From Hypomyces perniciosus (Eukaryota; Ascomycota; Sordariomycetes; Hypocreales; Hypocreaceae), in NCBI GenBank assembly GCA_008477525.1, contig SPDT01000001.1:2728001-2792000 (forward strand): 64,000 nucleotides of DNA. Direction: 5' to 3'. This document shows, piece after piece, positions 49,658 through 61,009 of the stretch (the stretch's first letter is position 1; the number at the start of each line of letters is the position of its first letter). Position numbers and translations under genes: made by a program. The notes under the pieces were generated by a model, which was given only the letters and a program-made list of their open reading frames with translations, was not told the DNA's origin and did no database searches.

Positions 49658-49912
49658 CTAATAATCCACTTCCTGAAATGAACAGTTCCTTTGGATAGTT
49701 TGGGGGATCTGAAAGAGGCTTTGTAGCGCTTGGAAGAAAGACTGAATGCCTTGTCTCTCGCTGAGGGCATCCTTAGATGCAGCCGGATAGACTTTTGTTG
49801 TCTTGCCTAATCCAGTACCGGCTTCAAGGAGAGCCTCAAATGGCGAAGGCAGATTCAGACAGTTCCAGTGAGGACAGGAAATGATACGAAAGCCGGGGGA
49901 TGGACAGCACAT
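49658..49912 (-). CDS. Small Cys-rich ORF upstream of the C2H2-type gene (84 aa)
   Basis: Frame from ATG 49912 to stop 49658. Residues 2-17 contain CC...CPHWNC, followed by a LNLPSPFEALLEAGTGLG segment and a helical QSFFQALQSLFQIPQ part. Composition is protein-like, yet it is out of phase with the 49490 start and I found no good donor joining them. It may be a separate small gene, an upstream exon of the neighbour, or a decayed remnant. Confidence 0.35.
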   Translation of the reverse strand: MCCPSPGFRIISCPHWNCLNLPSPFEALLEAGTGLGKTTKVYPAASKDALSERQGIQSFFQALQSLFQIPQTIQRNCSFQEVDY

Positions 49913-51571
49913 ATTTATTCTGGAAGGCAAGTCAAACTAACCCGCAAGATGGAAATGCGCACTTGCGCAATGCGAATAGTAGGGCGACCAAAGGAGTAGC
50001 CCATGCTACATGCGTGGCCTCAGGCACGTTCTTCAACCTGATTGACTCACTTGGAGTCAGCCTTGAGCGTTACGTGATGAAGGTGGCACACATGTAAACC
50101 AATGAATGTGGCCAGTGGTGCTATCATCACTTATCAGGAGGGCACCTGTATCCAGCCTGATTTCTCGACATCGGGGAGGGAGTTGCTCTCCCACTTGGGC
50201 GAGGCCAAGACGTAGTTCCAAGGGTTGTCAGGCCTTAATGGTCATGGTCCAGATGCCTCTAGTACACTCGATAACCTCAGTCAGGTTCAGTCATCATGAT
50301 TGGGGATGGCTAAGGTATTCAACAAGAGCCTATATCGGGCCACTTACTGGACCCTTGGTGTAGTGCCGTGAGGGGGTGATGTCTAGGTAATCAGCAACAG
50401 ACGAATAAAGGTGCAGCAACGCATTATGCCTGCGAGGCAGCTGACAACATGCAGTGTACACAGGGTCGAGAACCGGTGACAGCGATGGTTGTGATTCGAG
50501 CGACGCCGTTTGACATGGTTGCTTGTTGGTTCTAGCTGGTTGTTCCCAATGGCATACTGCGCAATGCGCAATGCGCGATGCGAATATAGGCAATACCTGG
50601 TCAACTTGCTTGGCATTCTATCCTTGACTGAAGGATGTTTCCATTGGGTTGGTGTTCTGGAGAGAGTGTGATTGGAGCGAAACTGTGGGAGCGCTGAGAT
50701 GCAGAAGAAGGGTCAACGTTTTGTGAGAGGGGGCGTTGTTAGTTCCCTCCTGCCTTTGAGGGTTGCTGTCTCAAGACTCTACCAATTTCCTTAACTGAGT
50801 TGCTTCCTGCCCATCATATCCATATAAGATACAAATTTTTAGAAAATTCTTTTTTTACTACTTTTTAGTTGCCTAAATTTTCTCTTTGATGGTAGGTAGT
50901 CACCTGGTGGGTTGAAGGAGTCTCCATTACTCATTCTGGCACATTGTCCGTGAGATAATAATACTGTGGAGCTTGCATTCACGATGAGAGCTTGGAATGG
51001 GTCTTGCGGCACATTGTATTTCCCTAGTAATTCACGGCAATACAGATACTAGTTAAGCATCGCCATCTAGAAGCCGATTGAAGAATTTCCCGTCGGTTAT
51101 TTGTTGAAAACGGCCCAAGTTCCTAGCTTGGAGCTAGGAAGAACGAGCCTCGAATCATGGAAGATGTGACAGTTAAAACATGACGAGGAAGTAATATGGA
51201 GGGAAGGGGAAAGAGATGCCGATTATTCCCAATAGTCTTTCCAAAAGAAAAAAGAAAAGCGAAAGAAAACAAAACAAGAAAAGCAGGGAGAAACGCGCGT
51301 CTCGGAATATGAGAGAATGAATAAACTTAAACTTAAAACATTCCCTCGGGGCGGAGTGCGGATGCGGGGGATATTACTCCGTACTAATAAACCATATATT
51401 TGAAATACTAATCTATCAATATCGCACTCGCAAAAGTGAGATTTTGGCGACTTGGCGAAAGGCAATAGTAGTGACAATGGGATATTAGTGCCCGTGGCTT
51501 CCGTGAGATTGATAACTAGGTACCTGCTGTTACTTACTTCAAAGGTCTTTACCGAGTACGTACTATGTATG

Positions 51572-51590
51572 TACGAAGTAATACTTCGTA
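51572..51590. repeat. Inverted pair TACGAAGTA-A-TACTTCGTA
   Basis: Two opposite copies of the dispersed 9-mer separated by one base, giving a 19-bp perfect inverted repeat. Confidence 0.95.
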
Positions 51591-52400
51591 CTGTCTGAGA
51601 CTTGGCCGCGAGGGATCCATACCGATGAGCCTCTCAATGTGAGATATGATATGAGCACTAAAAATTCCAGATAGTAATGCCGTTTATGGAAACTATCGCT
51701 TGCCAAGCTGCTCTGCTCCATACTCGTGCATTTGAACGACACGACGTCGAGGGAGAAAGGGCGTGGGGTACTGTGATAGGTGATAAGTGATAGCAGTCCT
51801 TCGTCCTAGGTACTAGTACTACTAGTAATAAAATACTACGGAGTACTTCGTACTTTGTGTCCAATTTTTTGTTGTCATCTCTATCATGTCTGTTTTAGCG
51901 ATGCATGTCTTCTATGCCTACCTATGCACCTTGAGGAACACGGCATGCAGAAACATGCATATCTGAGACCAGCCTCTCTGCATGTATGTTTCTTCCCTAC
52001 GACCGTCTGCTGAGACTCTTGGTCGCATGATGACGCCGTCTTCGGTGAGACGGATGATAGGATACGGAGCTTGGGATATCATAGCCCTTGGTCATTGCTC
52101 AAGCTTGTGTCCCCCGGTTATACGGAAGCTCTTGGCCTCAGCCCATGAGGTCCCAAACGTTCAATACTATTAGCGCCATCGCCTGATTCGGCTGTTAAAA
52201 AGCGTGGGATTGCGGGAAGTGGAAATACTATCTAGCATTATTCTACCGAGTAGGCACAAGCGGGTCAGCCGCCATCCATCGCCTAGGCTGAAGCGGGCGG
52301 TAGGGCGGCCGAGGAGTCTACTACTATTAACCACAGGGAGATATGAGGAGCGGGGGTACTTCGTATGTTCTCTGAACCCCGAGTATCACGAGGGACTGCT

Positions 52401-52433
52401 CCGGAATCATCCCGGAATCATCCCGGAATCATT
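52401..52433. repeat. 11-bp tandem repeat, 3 copies
   Basis: CCGGAATCATC twice plus a third copy differing in the last base. Not in a supported gene. Confidence 0.95.
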
Positions 52434-53219
52434 CAAGCAGATAGATGCTGAGTTCTCAGCACCCCAGAGCGGCCGGACAATAAGATATGCCGAAGGGCTG
52501 AAGGAGTAGATAAGCAGGGAATCGGACGCGGGTTTCGTTGTTGCGTCCCGAACAGGAGGATCCAGTAATCTGCTTAGTAGGCAAGGTACTCCGTAGTCAT
52601 GCACCCTATTGGAATCGGCACTTTCTCGAGCGGTACTTTGCACAGCTGTATGTACGTACTCTTGTCAAAGTTTTCTCAATATGATTTGTCTTATCCAAGA
52701 CGTCATGTGGGGTGTGATGTAAGTGCGTATACTAGTAAATGAAACATGAAACAAGACACGATCAAGATGTACTATGTGGGTATGGGTCGTGGCGAGCTTG
52801 GCGAGTGGGTTGAAGCATTGAATGCTAAACAACTGCCTATTGAACCTAGATACAGACGCAGTCCCCTGGAACAGCTGAGGAGTGCTACGAGCATCAAGAC
52901 ACTCACGGCCGAGATATATCGGCTCTCAAAATGACCAGCAATGCCATTATTGGCCACTGGCTGCGGGGAAGCCTCATCCCAGTCGCACCAGGTTGGCTGA
53001 TTGGCTCGCACTCGCATGGTTTTAGCGTGTGTCTGCAGCAGAATGTCTGCTGTGGATCGAAGGCTTGGTGGCGGTTAAGGATTTTAGGCCACTGTCCGAA
53101 TATTTTTGGTGGTGGTCTCGGATATCATCGCTGCGGAGGCGGGGGAACAACAGAGCCAAAAGGCCAAAGCACTTAATAATGGGAATTGATTCTGCCAGAT
53201 CCCGTTACAAATAAAATGG

Positions 53220-53330
53220 TCCGCGTCTCCCCTTCTCCTCTCCATCTCTGTCTCCATCTCCATCTCCTCCTCGGATATCCTTCCTTTCTTCTCCTCCATC
53301 AGAACGCATAATCACCACCAGCCAGCCATC
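53220..53330 (+). promoter_or_regulatory. CT-rich core promoter tract of the ALDH gene
   Basis: About 85 bp of nearly pure pyrimidines (CTCCATCTC-type repeats, 53225-53298) directly before the start region, the usual feature of highly expressed fungal genes. Confidence 0.55.
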
Positions 53331-54964
53331 ATGAGCCTGACGGTCGAAATCAACACGCCCATCACGGGCCCTTACAAGCAGCCCATTGGATTGTGAGTGT
53401 CCCTGCTTCGTCTACCCCTTCTTCGTTCTCGTCGCTGCCGGACCGGCTAACACGTCTCCTCCAGGTTCATCAACAACGAGTGGGTTGAGGGTGTCGACAA
53501 GAAGAAGTTCGAGGTCATCAACCCCTCCACCGAGGAAGTCATCACCTCTGTCTGCGAGGCCACCGAGAAGGATGTCGATATCGCCGTCGCCGCTGCCCGC
53601 AAGGCCTTCGAGACCACGTGGAAGCAGGCCACTCCCCAGGACCGTGGCAAGTACATGCTGAAGCTCGCCGACCTGGTTGAGAAGAACATCGACCTCCTCG
53701 CCTCCGTCGAGTCCCTTGACAATGGCAAGTCCATCAATTTTGCCAGAGCAGACGTTGGTAACGTTGCCGCCTGCATTCGATACTACGGTGGTTGGGCCGA
53801 CAAGATTGAGGGCAAGACCCTCGACATTGCCCCTGATATGTTCAACTACACCAGAAACGAGCCCGTAAGTTGCTTCACGTCTCTGTCGGTCCTTTACGCC
53901 TTGACGTGCCTTGCTGACCAATTCCCTCAATACAGCTTGGTGTCTGCGGTCAGATCATCCCCTGGAACTTCCCCCTGCTCATGCTGTCCTGGAAGATCGG
54001 CCCCGCTCTGGCCACTGGTAACACCATTGTCATGAAGACCGCCGAGCAGACCCCTCTGTCCGCTCTCGTCTTCTGCAACCTCGTCAAGGAGGCCGGTTTC
54101 CCTGCTGGCGTGTTCAACCTGGTTTCCGGCTTCGGCAAGGTCGCCGGTGCTGCCATCTCTTCCCACATGGACATTGACAAGGTCGCCTTCACTGGTTCCA
54201 CCATTGTTGGCCGTGCCATCATGAAGGCTGCAGCCGCCTCCAACCTCAAGAAGGTCACTCTCGAGCTCGGTGGCAAGTCTCCTAACGTTGTCTTCAACGA
54301 CGCCGACATTGAGCAGACCATCTCCTGGGTCAACTTTGGCGTCTACTTCAACCACGGCCAGTGCTGCTGCGCCGGTACCCGCATCTACGTCCAAGAGGGC
54401 ATCTATGACAAGTTCATTGCGGCCTTCAGGCAGCGTGCTCAGGCCAACAAGGTCGGCGACCCATTCAGCCAGCAGACCTTCCAGGGCCCCCAAGTCAGCC
54501 AGCTGCAGTTCGACCGCATCATGGGCTACATCCAGTCCGGCAAGGAGGAGGGTGCCACCGTCGAGGTCGGCGGCGAGCGCCACGGCGACAAGGGCTACTT
54601 CATCCAGCCTACCGTCTTCAGCAACGTCACCCCTAACATGAAGATCATGCGTGAGGAGATCTTCGGACCCGTCTGCGCTATTGCCAAGTTCAAGGACGAG
54701 GCGGAGGTCATTGGCCTAGCCAACGACTCCAACTACGGCCTGGCTGCCGCCGTTCACACCACGGACCTCAACACCGCTATCCGTGTCAGCAACGCTCTGA
54801 AGGCTGGTACCGTCTGGGTCAACTGCTACAACATGCTGCACCACCAGATGCCCTTCGGTGGCTTCAAGGAGTCCGGCATTGGCCGCGAGCTCGGCGAGGC
54901 TGCGCTGGCCAACTACACTCAGAACAAGTCGGTCGCTATCCGCCTGGGAGGTGCCATCTTCTAA
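53331..54964 (+). CDS. NAD(P)-dependent aldehyde dehydrogenase (ALDH1/2-like)
   Basis: Three exons close in phase to 496 residues: 53331-53392, 53465-53864 and 53936-54964. Signature elements: [10 protein letters not shown] (cofactor-domain loop), the Rossmann segment [20 protein letters not shown] with general base Glu264, GQCCCAGTR with nucleophile Cys298 flanked by two more cysteines, and EEIFGPV. No targeting peptide, so cytosolic. It is closest in flavour to ascomycete AldA, which oxidises acetaldehyde to acetate and is used for ethanol and some amino-acid catabolism. Strong bias to C-ending codons suggests high expression. Convergent with the lectin gene. Confidence 0.95.
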
Positions 54965-55353
54965 AGTAAAAAGAAAGAAAAAATTATATATAAATAATAT
55001 GAGGGAGCCCCGAAGAAGGCTCACGTGGCGACGTCATTGGTTTGGTCCCGCAAGCGTTATGTAGAACCTGATGTTATTAGTGAGGCTTTGGAAGGGGAAC
55101 ACATGGAATCTAGCTAGATTACTCCATATCATATCCAAATTTATGCAAGTTTGTCAACGAAATGCATCCCTTTGCTACTTATGTGTCTTCTGTGAAGTTG
55201 TCTTGCATTTCTTATTTCTTCTAGTCTATGCGAACCCACCAGTGGCCGGCCGAGCTTAAACTCCAAGGGAGAACTCCATACAACGACCAAGGGCTTTCTT
55301 CATTCTCCATCAACAGCGTGCGGATTCCCATAGACGTCGCAGGACATAGGCTT
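54965..55353. other. Convergent 3' intergenic, ALDH / lectin
   Basis: 390 bp, AT-rich just after the ALDH stop (AATTATATATAAATAATA). No gene seen. Confidence 0.6.
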
Positions 55354-55818
55354 TCAGCATCCTCCGAATACAGCGCCGAGTTTGTCTACGTCATTGCCAG
55401 CAGTACCCCAAAATCCGACAAGGACACCATCCCCCGTCTTCTGCTCATGCGCCGAGCCTCCACGGCCACCAGCCCTCCAGCCACCCGGAATTCTTGTCGA
55501 CTCGTAGTAAATAGAATCGACCCAGTCGCCAGCGTAGATGACCATCTTGATGATACGCTCCGTCTTCTGGAACGTTGTTGTTTCTTTTGTTACCTGGCCT
55601 TCTTTTTGGCCGAATGTGGTTTCTTTGTTGTTGCTCCAGCGGAGGGTGATAGCCTTGATGGCGAGGTTGTCGCCTTCTTGGCGGGTGTAGACTTCCATCT
55701 CGGTCACGTAGTCTTCTTTTCCGGATTGCACGGCTTTGAATTCCTTGCCGCCGGTGTGGCCGTAGGGTTTGTTCCAGATGAGCTTCTGGTTCATGGTTTC
55801 GGGAGTTTCGCTGGCCAT
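55354..55818 (-). CDS. Jacalin-like lectin-domain protein
   Basis: Intronless 154-residue frame filling one jacalin-like domain. Strand motifs: LIWNKPYGHTGGKEF near the start, the AIKAITLRWSNN core strand, ERIIKMVIYAGDWVDSIYYES, a Gly-rich turn (GGWRAGGRGGSA), and the closing GVLVGFWGTAGNDVDKLGAVF (split here as two strands). There is no signal peptide, so it is probably cytosolic, as in many fungal chimera-free lectins. Sugar-binding Asp residues are plausible in the GND loop but specificity cannot be read. No lineage neighbour explains it. Confidence 0.8.
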   Translation of the reverse strand: MASETPETMNQKLIWNKPYGHTGGKEFKAVQSGKEDYVTEMEVYTRQEGDNLAIKAITLRWSNNKETTFGQKEGQVTKETTTFQKTERIIKMVIYAGDWVDSIYYESTRIPGGWRAGGRGGSAHEQKTGDGVLVGFWGTAGNDVDKLGAVFGGC

Positions 55819-57123
55819 TGTGATGGGGATCTACCGTTTAGGTAGAAAGGACAATATGTGATTGTGATTAGAGCCAAGGTGTGTAGATGTCGATGAGGGA
55901 GAAGCTTGCTACGTTTTGGACAGCTTCATCGGACACGAAAGAGGGTTCCGTCTTATACCAGCGAGATATGGGTTCAATGGCAGAGACAGGCTCTCACACG
56001 AACGTCATTGCCTACTCAGGATTGCATCAGTTGTTAGTAGTATCCAACGGCATGCTTAATATATGTATGTCGGCCTTGAAATATATATACAGTCCCCCAG
56101 GATCATCCAAGGCGAGGTGCAGATGGCTGCAGTAATTTCAGGAGTCAAACAAAGTGCCATGAAAAACCACATACTAGGTGAGCAATAAGAACAGCCAGAG
56201 AAGCAATCATTGATCAATGATATATTTGTGTGAATGACTCATTGTATTAGGAAAGACTCCTCCACCACCCCGTAGCCAGTCCTGACACCCCCTTCGTCCA
56301 TGTCCAACTTCTAGATAGATTGAAGCCATACACGATTTAAACGATGCTCCGCGTTTCTCAAAAGGTGGCTGGTTACGAGTAAATAGGTTTCTTCTTCAAC
56401 TGTAAATAACAGCCTTTAAGCCTTAATATGCTCAGTAACTACCGTCCAACCAATGTCTTGAAACGAAACGTAAGGACTACCCTAGCGCATATAAAGTACA
56501 GGGGTTGATATGTCGCCGTACTCCGAATGTTCCGGTGTCCTTATTTCGTACTCCGTAAAAAGAACATCACCACTCATCTACCAACTATGCCATGAATTAC
56601 AAATCCACGACATGTCCCTATGTGATGGTGGAGTGTGCCGAGGTTGAAGCTAGTGGGTACGGTAATATGGGTATGGTAATATGGATACTAGACTTAACAC
56701 CGATCGGCGGGGTTTATGCATTGTACCCTTCCAGAATTGCCGCCGGCCTTTCGGAGCCTGGTGGAGCAAAGTGATTTTAATTTATTAAGTCCGTGCTAGC
56801 CTGGATTTGCCTCCAATTTGTTGAGTTGATGCTAGATCGTTGAGAATTATTGGTAATAGTACTAGTATTTCATAGTGCCATCGATAAAAGACCCCGCGGC
56901 GGGGCTCCGGGAGCTCCCGCAATAATATCGCGATTGTACCCAATAAAAAACGAGTTCATAGCGGCTATTATCGGATTATGTCATGCAGAAAACACGCTAC
57001 TGCTCATAAAAGCCAACAAGAGCTGCGCTGCGAAAAGCAGTACATCTGGTGATGCAGAATGGCTGAACCGCCCAATGCTGCAACCCATTTACTTTGAACG
57101 AAGAGTAATCGCGGGTAATCACC
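55819..57123. other. Intergenic, lectin promoter to tRNA
   Basis: 1.3 kb without a supported gene; AT-rich segments and one TACTCCGTA (56549-56557). Confidence 0.6.
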
Positions 57124-57207
57124 GGTCTGTTAGTCTAGTGGTCTAGGACGTCGGATTTTGATTAAAGCTATTTTCCGAAAACACCGGTTCGAACCCGGTA
57201 CGGACCT
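57124..57207 (+). tRNA. tRNA-Gln (anticodon UUG), with a short intron
   Basis: The acceptor stem GGTCTGT pairs with ACGGACC (one G-T wobble). The T arm ACCGG-TTCGAAC-CCGGT is perfect. The anticodon stem TCGGA/TCCGA encloses TT-TTG-A, then an intron of about 11 nt at the canonical position 37/38. Discriminator base T at 57207. A T run about 10 nt downstream (from 57215) serves as Pol III terminator. Anticodon TTG reads CAA (Gln). Confidence 0.88.
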
Positions 57208-59007
57208 CCAACTCCTTTTTTTGATGCACATTCTTTCTATTTCCATTATTCTTCCTTCTTTTTCTTCTTTTTTTTGCTGGGCAGTATGGTTGTGAAGCAT
57301 CACAGAGGAGGACTCGCTCTAGTGCTTGCGACACCACACAGCAGCAGTTATTGGAACATCTGGAAAGCTACACTTCTCATCCTCTGATATCGACTCTTTG
57401 TGGAATCACTGCCTATGGACTCATGCTGTCAATACTAGTTTCTATGCCGCACCGTTGAACGAGATAGGCTCTGAACTGACGTAGTTCTTCCCCTACACCA
57501 AATCCTGACGAATGTGTTAATACTTTGTGCTTATTTTACGTCTGCGTTTCAGTGATCAAGTACCTGAGCTGCTCTGCAGTGGATCTGCTCTCATCGCATC
57601 AAGAGGACTCCCTGATGGGGAAGCAGTATGGAGTTTCGGATGGTTGAATTTCCACCAATCTGTGCGTATTGCTCGGCAATATATGGACTGGTCCTGTCTC
57701 TCGTGTTCCCGTATTTCAGCGTCTGTGTCATCCAAGACATACGTCCATGACCCAAACAAGACTCCTGGGATGTCAATTTCCAGGACAATCCCAAGCATGA
57801 GCTGAACAGGTGTTGCGAGCAGGAGGGTTCACACACACTCAAACGCTCAATGACGTGTCGAGGAAACGTCGGGGCCCGCGGAAGCCAAGCCAAGAAAGCT
57901 CAAGACTGTTGGAGATGGACAAAAGTGGTGTGCCACGCATCTTCTGCAGCTGTGTCGCGCTGGACTTCCCATACTGGGTCTGACTGGGAAAAAAGCGATG
58001 TAACAACGAGTTTCTAGATGTGGAAGCTGATGGCGAGAAACCAGGTCCCGTGCCAAAGGACCGAAGCCCCAGCTCTGTTGTTTTTGTGCCGTCTCAAGGT
58101 CTCTGGGTAGCTTTGAGATGCGGGGAATGAGGTTATGCTGCAAGGGGCATTTTGTCGAATGCGGAGATCGGATGCCAAGAACGACGACCTGAGAGGAGGA
58201 GTATTGATATTGGCAGAGGTGATGGAAGTCCTTCAGTTGTCCTGGGACACAATGACGTGAGTTCAAGTCTAGAGTTGATGATTTGACTTACATCAATCAG
58301 CAAAATTGCATATCACAGCTGACGATAGTCCAACATCGCATTGATCAAGTACAAGGAAATCCCACCTCACCTAAAGGAGATGAGGAAACAAAACTCGAGA
58401 CTACTGCCGGCTCCTCTTCTCCCCCCGCATTCTCAACCCATGTCTCCGCATCCGAAGGCTCCATTGTATACGGTCGTGGTGGTCTGGCTCACCCCATCAT
58501 CTCCCCTAACCCTAGACTGCAGGTCATCCCCCCTGCTCCAATGCTCCAATCTCAGAGACGTTATTTTAAACTTGAGAATAATAAGCGTAAAGACTCGGGA
58601 GCTAAGAAAACAGCCGTCTAGACAATGGTGTTGTGCTCATTTCCCAACTGCCACTTGCAGTGCTAGTGCATGAACACTTGCAGGACACACATCAAGTCTT
58701 GCCATGACACGCCCACTCTTTGGGCAGCCTTCGTCGGACGCAATACCTGGACACAAACATGCGGACATGCATTTTCACATGTCTCTGGTCTGGGGAACTC
58801 GCCAGCTGCGTGTGAATTGGTCAATTGGACCCCTGGCAAGAGTTGCAACCGCGGCTGTGACGATGTGTTACGCTCGGGGGCCCGAGATCCGGAGATGCCA
58901 GTGACGCATTGGCAAGATATATAAGATCTACGAATGCGACCCTCTGGAAAAATGGCTTCTCTACCCCATTTTCCGCAGGTTTGAAGAAAGAAGCCAAGCC
59001 TGGCAAC
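57208..59007. other. Intergenic, tRNA to secreted oxidase
   Basis: 1.8 kb with the tRNA terminator T run, poly-T near 57255-57275, and short overlapping frames on both strands (longest 139 codons at 57847-58266, minus) that I do not recognise. The last 100 bp are the oxidase promoter. Confidence 0.55.
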
Positions 59008-60739
59008 ATGGTTCGTCTTAGCTCTCTCACGGCCCTGGCCACCGTGCTGGGCCTCTCGAGTGCATTCGAATACTACACCTTTGACGGCCCCGGATCTCCT
59101 GCTTGCTACAATGTCGTCGAGGTTCACAACGCCACCAGCGTCGACCACATGGCGAGCCTCGTCAACGACGCAGCTAGACGGGGCCTGCAAGTCCGCGCTG
59201 GTGGACTCGGACACATGTGGTACGACACCCAGTGCTCAGACGACAAGACCGTCATCATCCGCACCGAATACGTCAACAAGATCAGCAACTTTGACCTCGC
59301 GGGCGGCAGCGTCGTGGTCGAGGGCGGCGTGACCTTCTTCCAGCTCGCAGAGTATCTCCACGACCGAGGCGCCAACATCGGAACGGGCCTGGTGAACTGG
59401 AACATCACCCTGGGCGGTAGTATTGCGATGGGCGCGCATCGTACGTCGCTTCGAGAGGATGCTGTTGTTGTCGGTGGTGTTCTTTCTTTGGATATCATTG
59501 ATGGGAGTGGAAACATTCGGACTGTGGTTCGGGATGAGAAGAATGACGATTGGCTTGCTGCCTCTACGTCTCTTGGCCTGCTGGGCATCATAGCGAGAGC
59601 CAAGATGCAAATCTTCCCTGAGACCAAGGTCTATGCCATGCAAACAACGTGAGCTCCCCTATTCTGCCAACTTATAAGTTAAGCCAAAGCTCACATCCCT
59701 TCCAGTCTTCAAGAGAGGGACGTTCTTGAGGGCGACATCTATAAGATGATCTCGCCATACCTGACTGCTAACTTCTGGGTACGTCCACTCACCATAACCA
59801 TCAAATTGGCTGCTTACACCCCTTTTAGTGGTGGCCTTCCCAGCGCAAGTTCCACTGGCGCTACTACGACGCCGTCCCAGCAAACAGGAGCGAGCAAGAG
59901 GGTTTCCAAAACACATTCTCCGTTTCACCCCTCGAAGCCTCCGCAGCCATCATCCTTCTCAACAGCGGCAAGATCAGCCACATACCCAACATCATAGCAG
60001 AGGGCATCTTCTTCGGCCAGTGGGAGAAGCCCAACTTCCGCGAAAAGACCACCGACGGGCCCATCAACAACTGGCCCGTCTACGGCTGGAACTACGACGT
60101 GCTAATCGGCGGACTGTACCCTAACCAAAAGGCTCAGTGGGAGTATGGCCTCAGAGGCTACACTCTCGAGCTCGCCTTCCCAGTCACCAGAGCCAATGAG
60201 GTGTTGAAGCGCGTGCGCCAGCTCTTTGACGCGGAGGAAAAGAAGGGCAAGCCCGTAGCCGCGACGTATCGAAGCGGAATCAACATCAAGTTCGGCAAGC
60301 CGCACTACGACTTCCTCGGCCAGGTCACGTACGGAACTGCCGACGGCCAGGACTGGAGCAAGGGCACCATCATGTTCGATTTCCCGACTTTCCGCCCGTC
60401 AGTTGGTGATCAGAAGCGATTCAACGAGGAGTTTTGTACGAAGTGTCCGCTGAGAAACTTGCCAGCTCTGTTTACTAACCCGTGGCTTTAGATATTAATC
60501 TTGCGAATACGCTGGTGGACGAGTTCCACTGTCGGCCGCACTGGACGAAGAACACTCGAGAAGTTTTCAGGCGCTCGGCCAAGCACATTGATCCTAATGT
60601 GAGTTGCAACTGTCTCCAAAATGGAGAGCGTAATTACTGACTTGTGTAGTTCCCTGATCGCTTCAAGGCTGTGAGGCAGAAGTTTGATCCCAAGGGCATC
60701 TACCGAAGCGTTGTAGGCGAGATTATTGGCGCGTATTGA
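59008..60739 (+). CDS. Secreted FAD-linked oxidase, VAO/ALO type
   Basis: Five exons close in phase to 505 residues: 59008-59648, 59706-59778, 59829-60435, 60492-60598 and 60650-60739. A signal peptide of about 19 residues (MVRLSSLTALATVLGLSSA) was used to choose this start over a longer in-frame one. The PCMH-type FAD domain has GGLGHMWYD, whose His69 is at the usual site of covalent 8-alpha-histidyl-FAD, and the second FAD loop NWNITLGGSIAMGAHRTS. The C-terminal half carries the ALO-type ending KFDPKGIY. The family oxidises sugars, lactones or alditols to H2O2 and a ketone/acid; the true substrate is unknown. Convergent with a second FAD oxidoreductase. Confidence 0.9.
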
Positions 60740-61009
60740 TTAAAAGCCGTGGATGCTGGTGAAGTTGTGTACGGGGTCAACGTGTGAGTCAGGGGGTGAG
60801 AGGAAAATGTGGTATCTTAGTATTAAGATCTATGGAATATATTAGATGTATAATCTCCGTCCACACCACGCAGCTGCAATCCACAGCCGCCCAATATCGA
60901 CGATTTTCGATTAAACAAAAATAAAAGCCTCAGCCAGGAATCAAGGGTATATAAATATAGGCTAAAATATGTCGGCGATGGATACAAAAGTGACGAGGCC
61001 TTAATGGGA

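Larger units (their letters stand above)
49913..53330. other. Gene-poor interval, 3.4 kb
   Basis: No supported gene. It is AT-rich in places (50820-50890, 51280-51420) and unusually rich in the TACGRAGTA family between 51.37 and 52.60 kb: 51375, 51572, 51582, 51837, 51844, 52357, 52587. It contains an 11-bp triplication (52401-52433). The last 110 bp before the ALDH start are a C/T-rich promoter tract. Confidence 0.55.
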
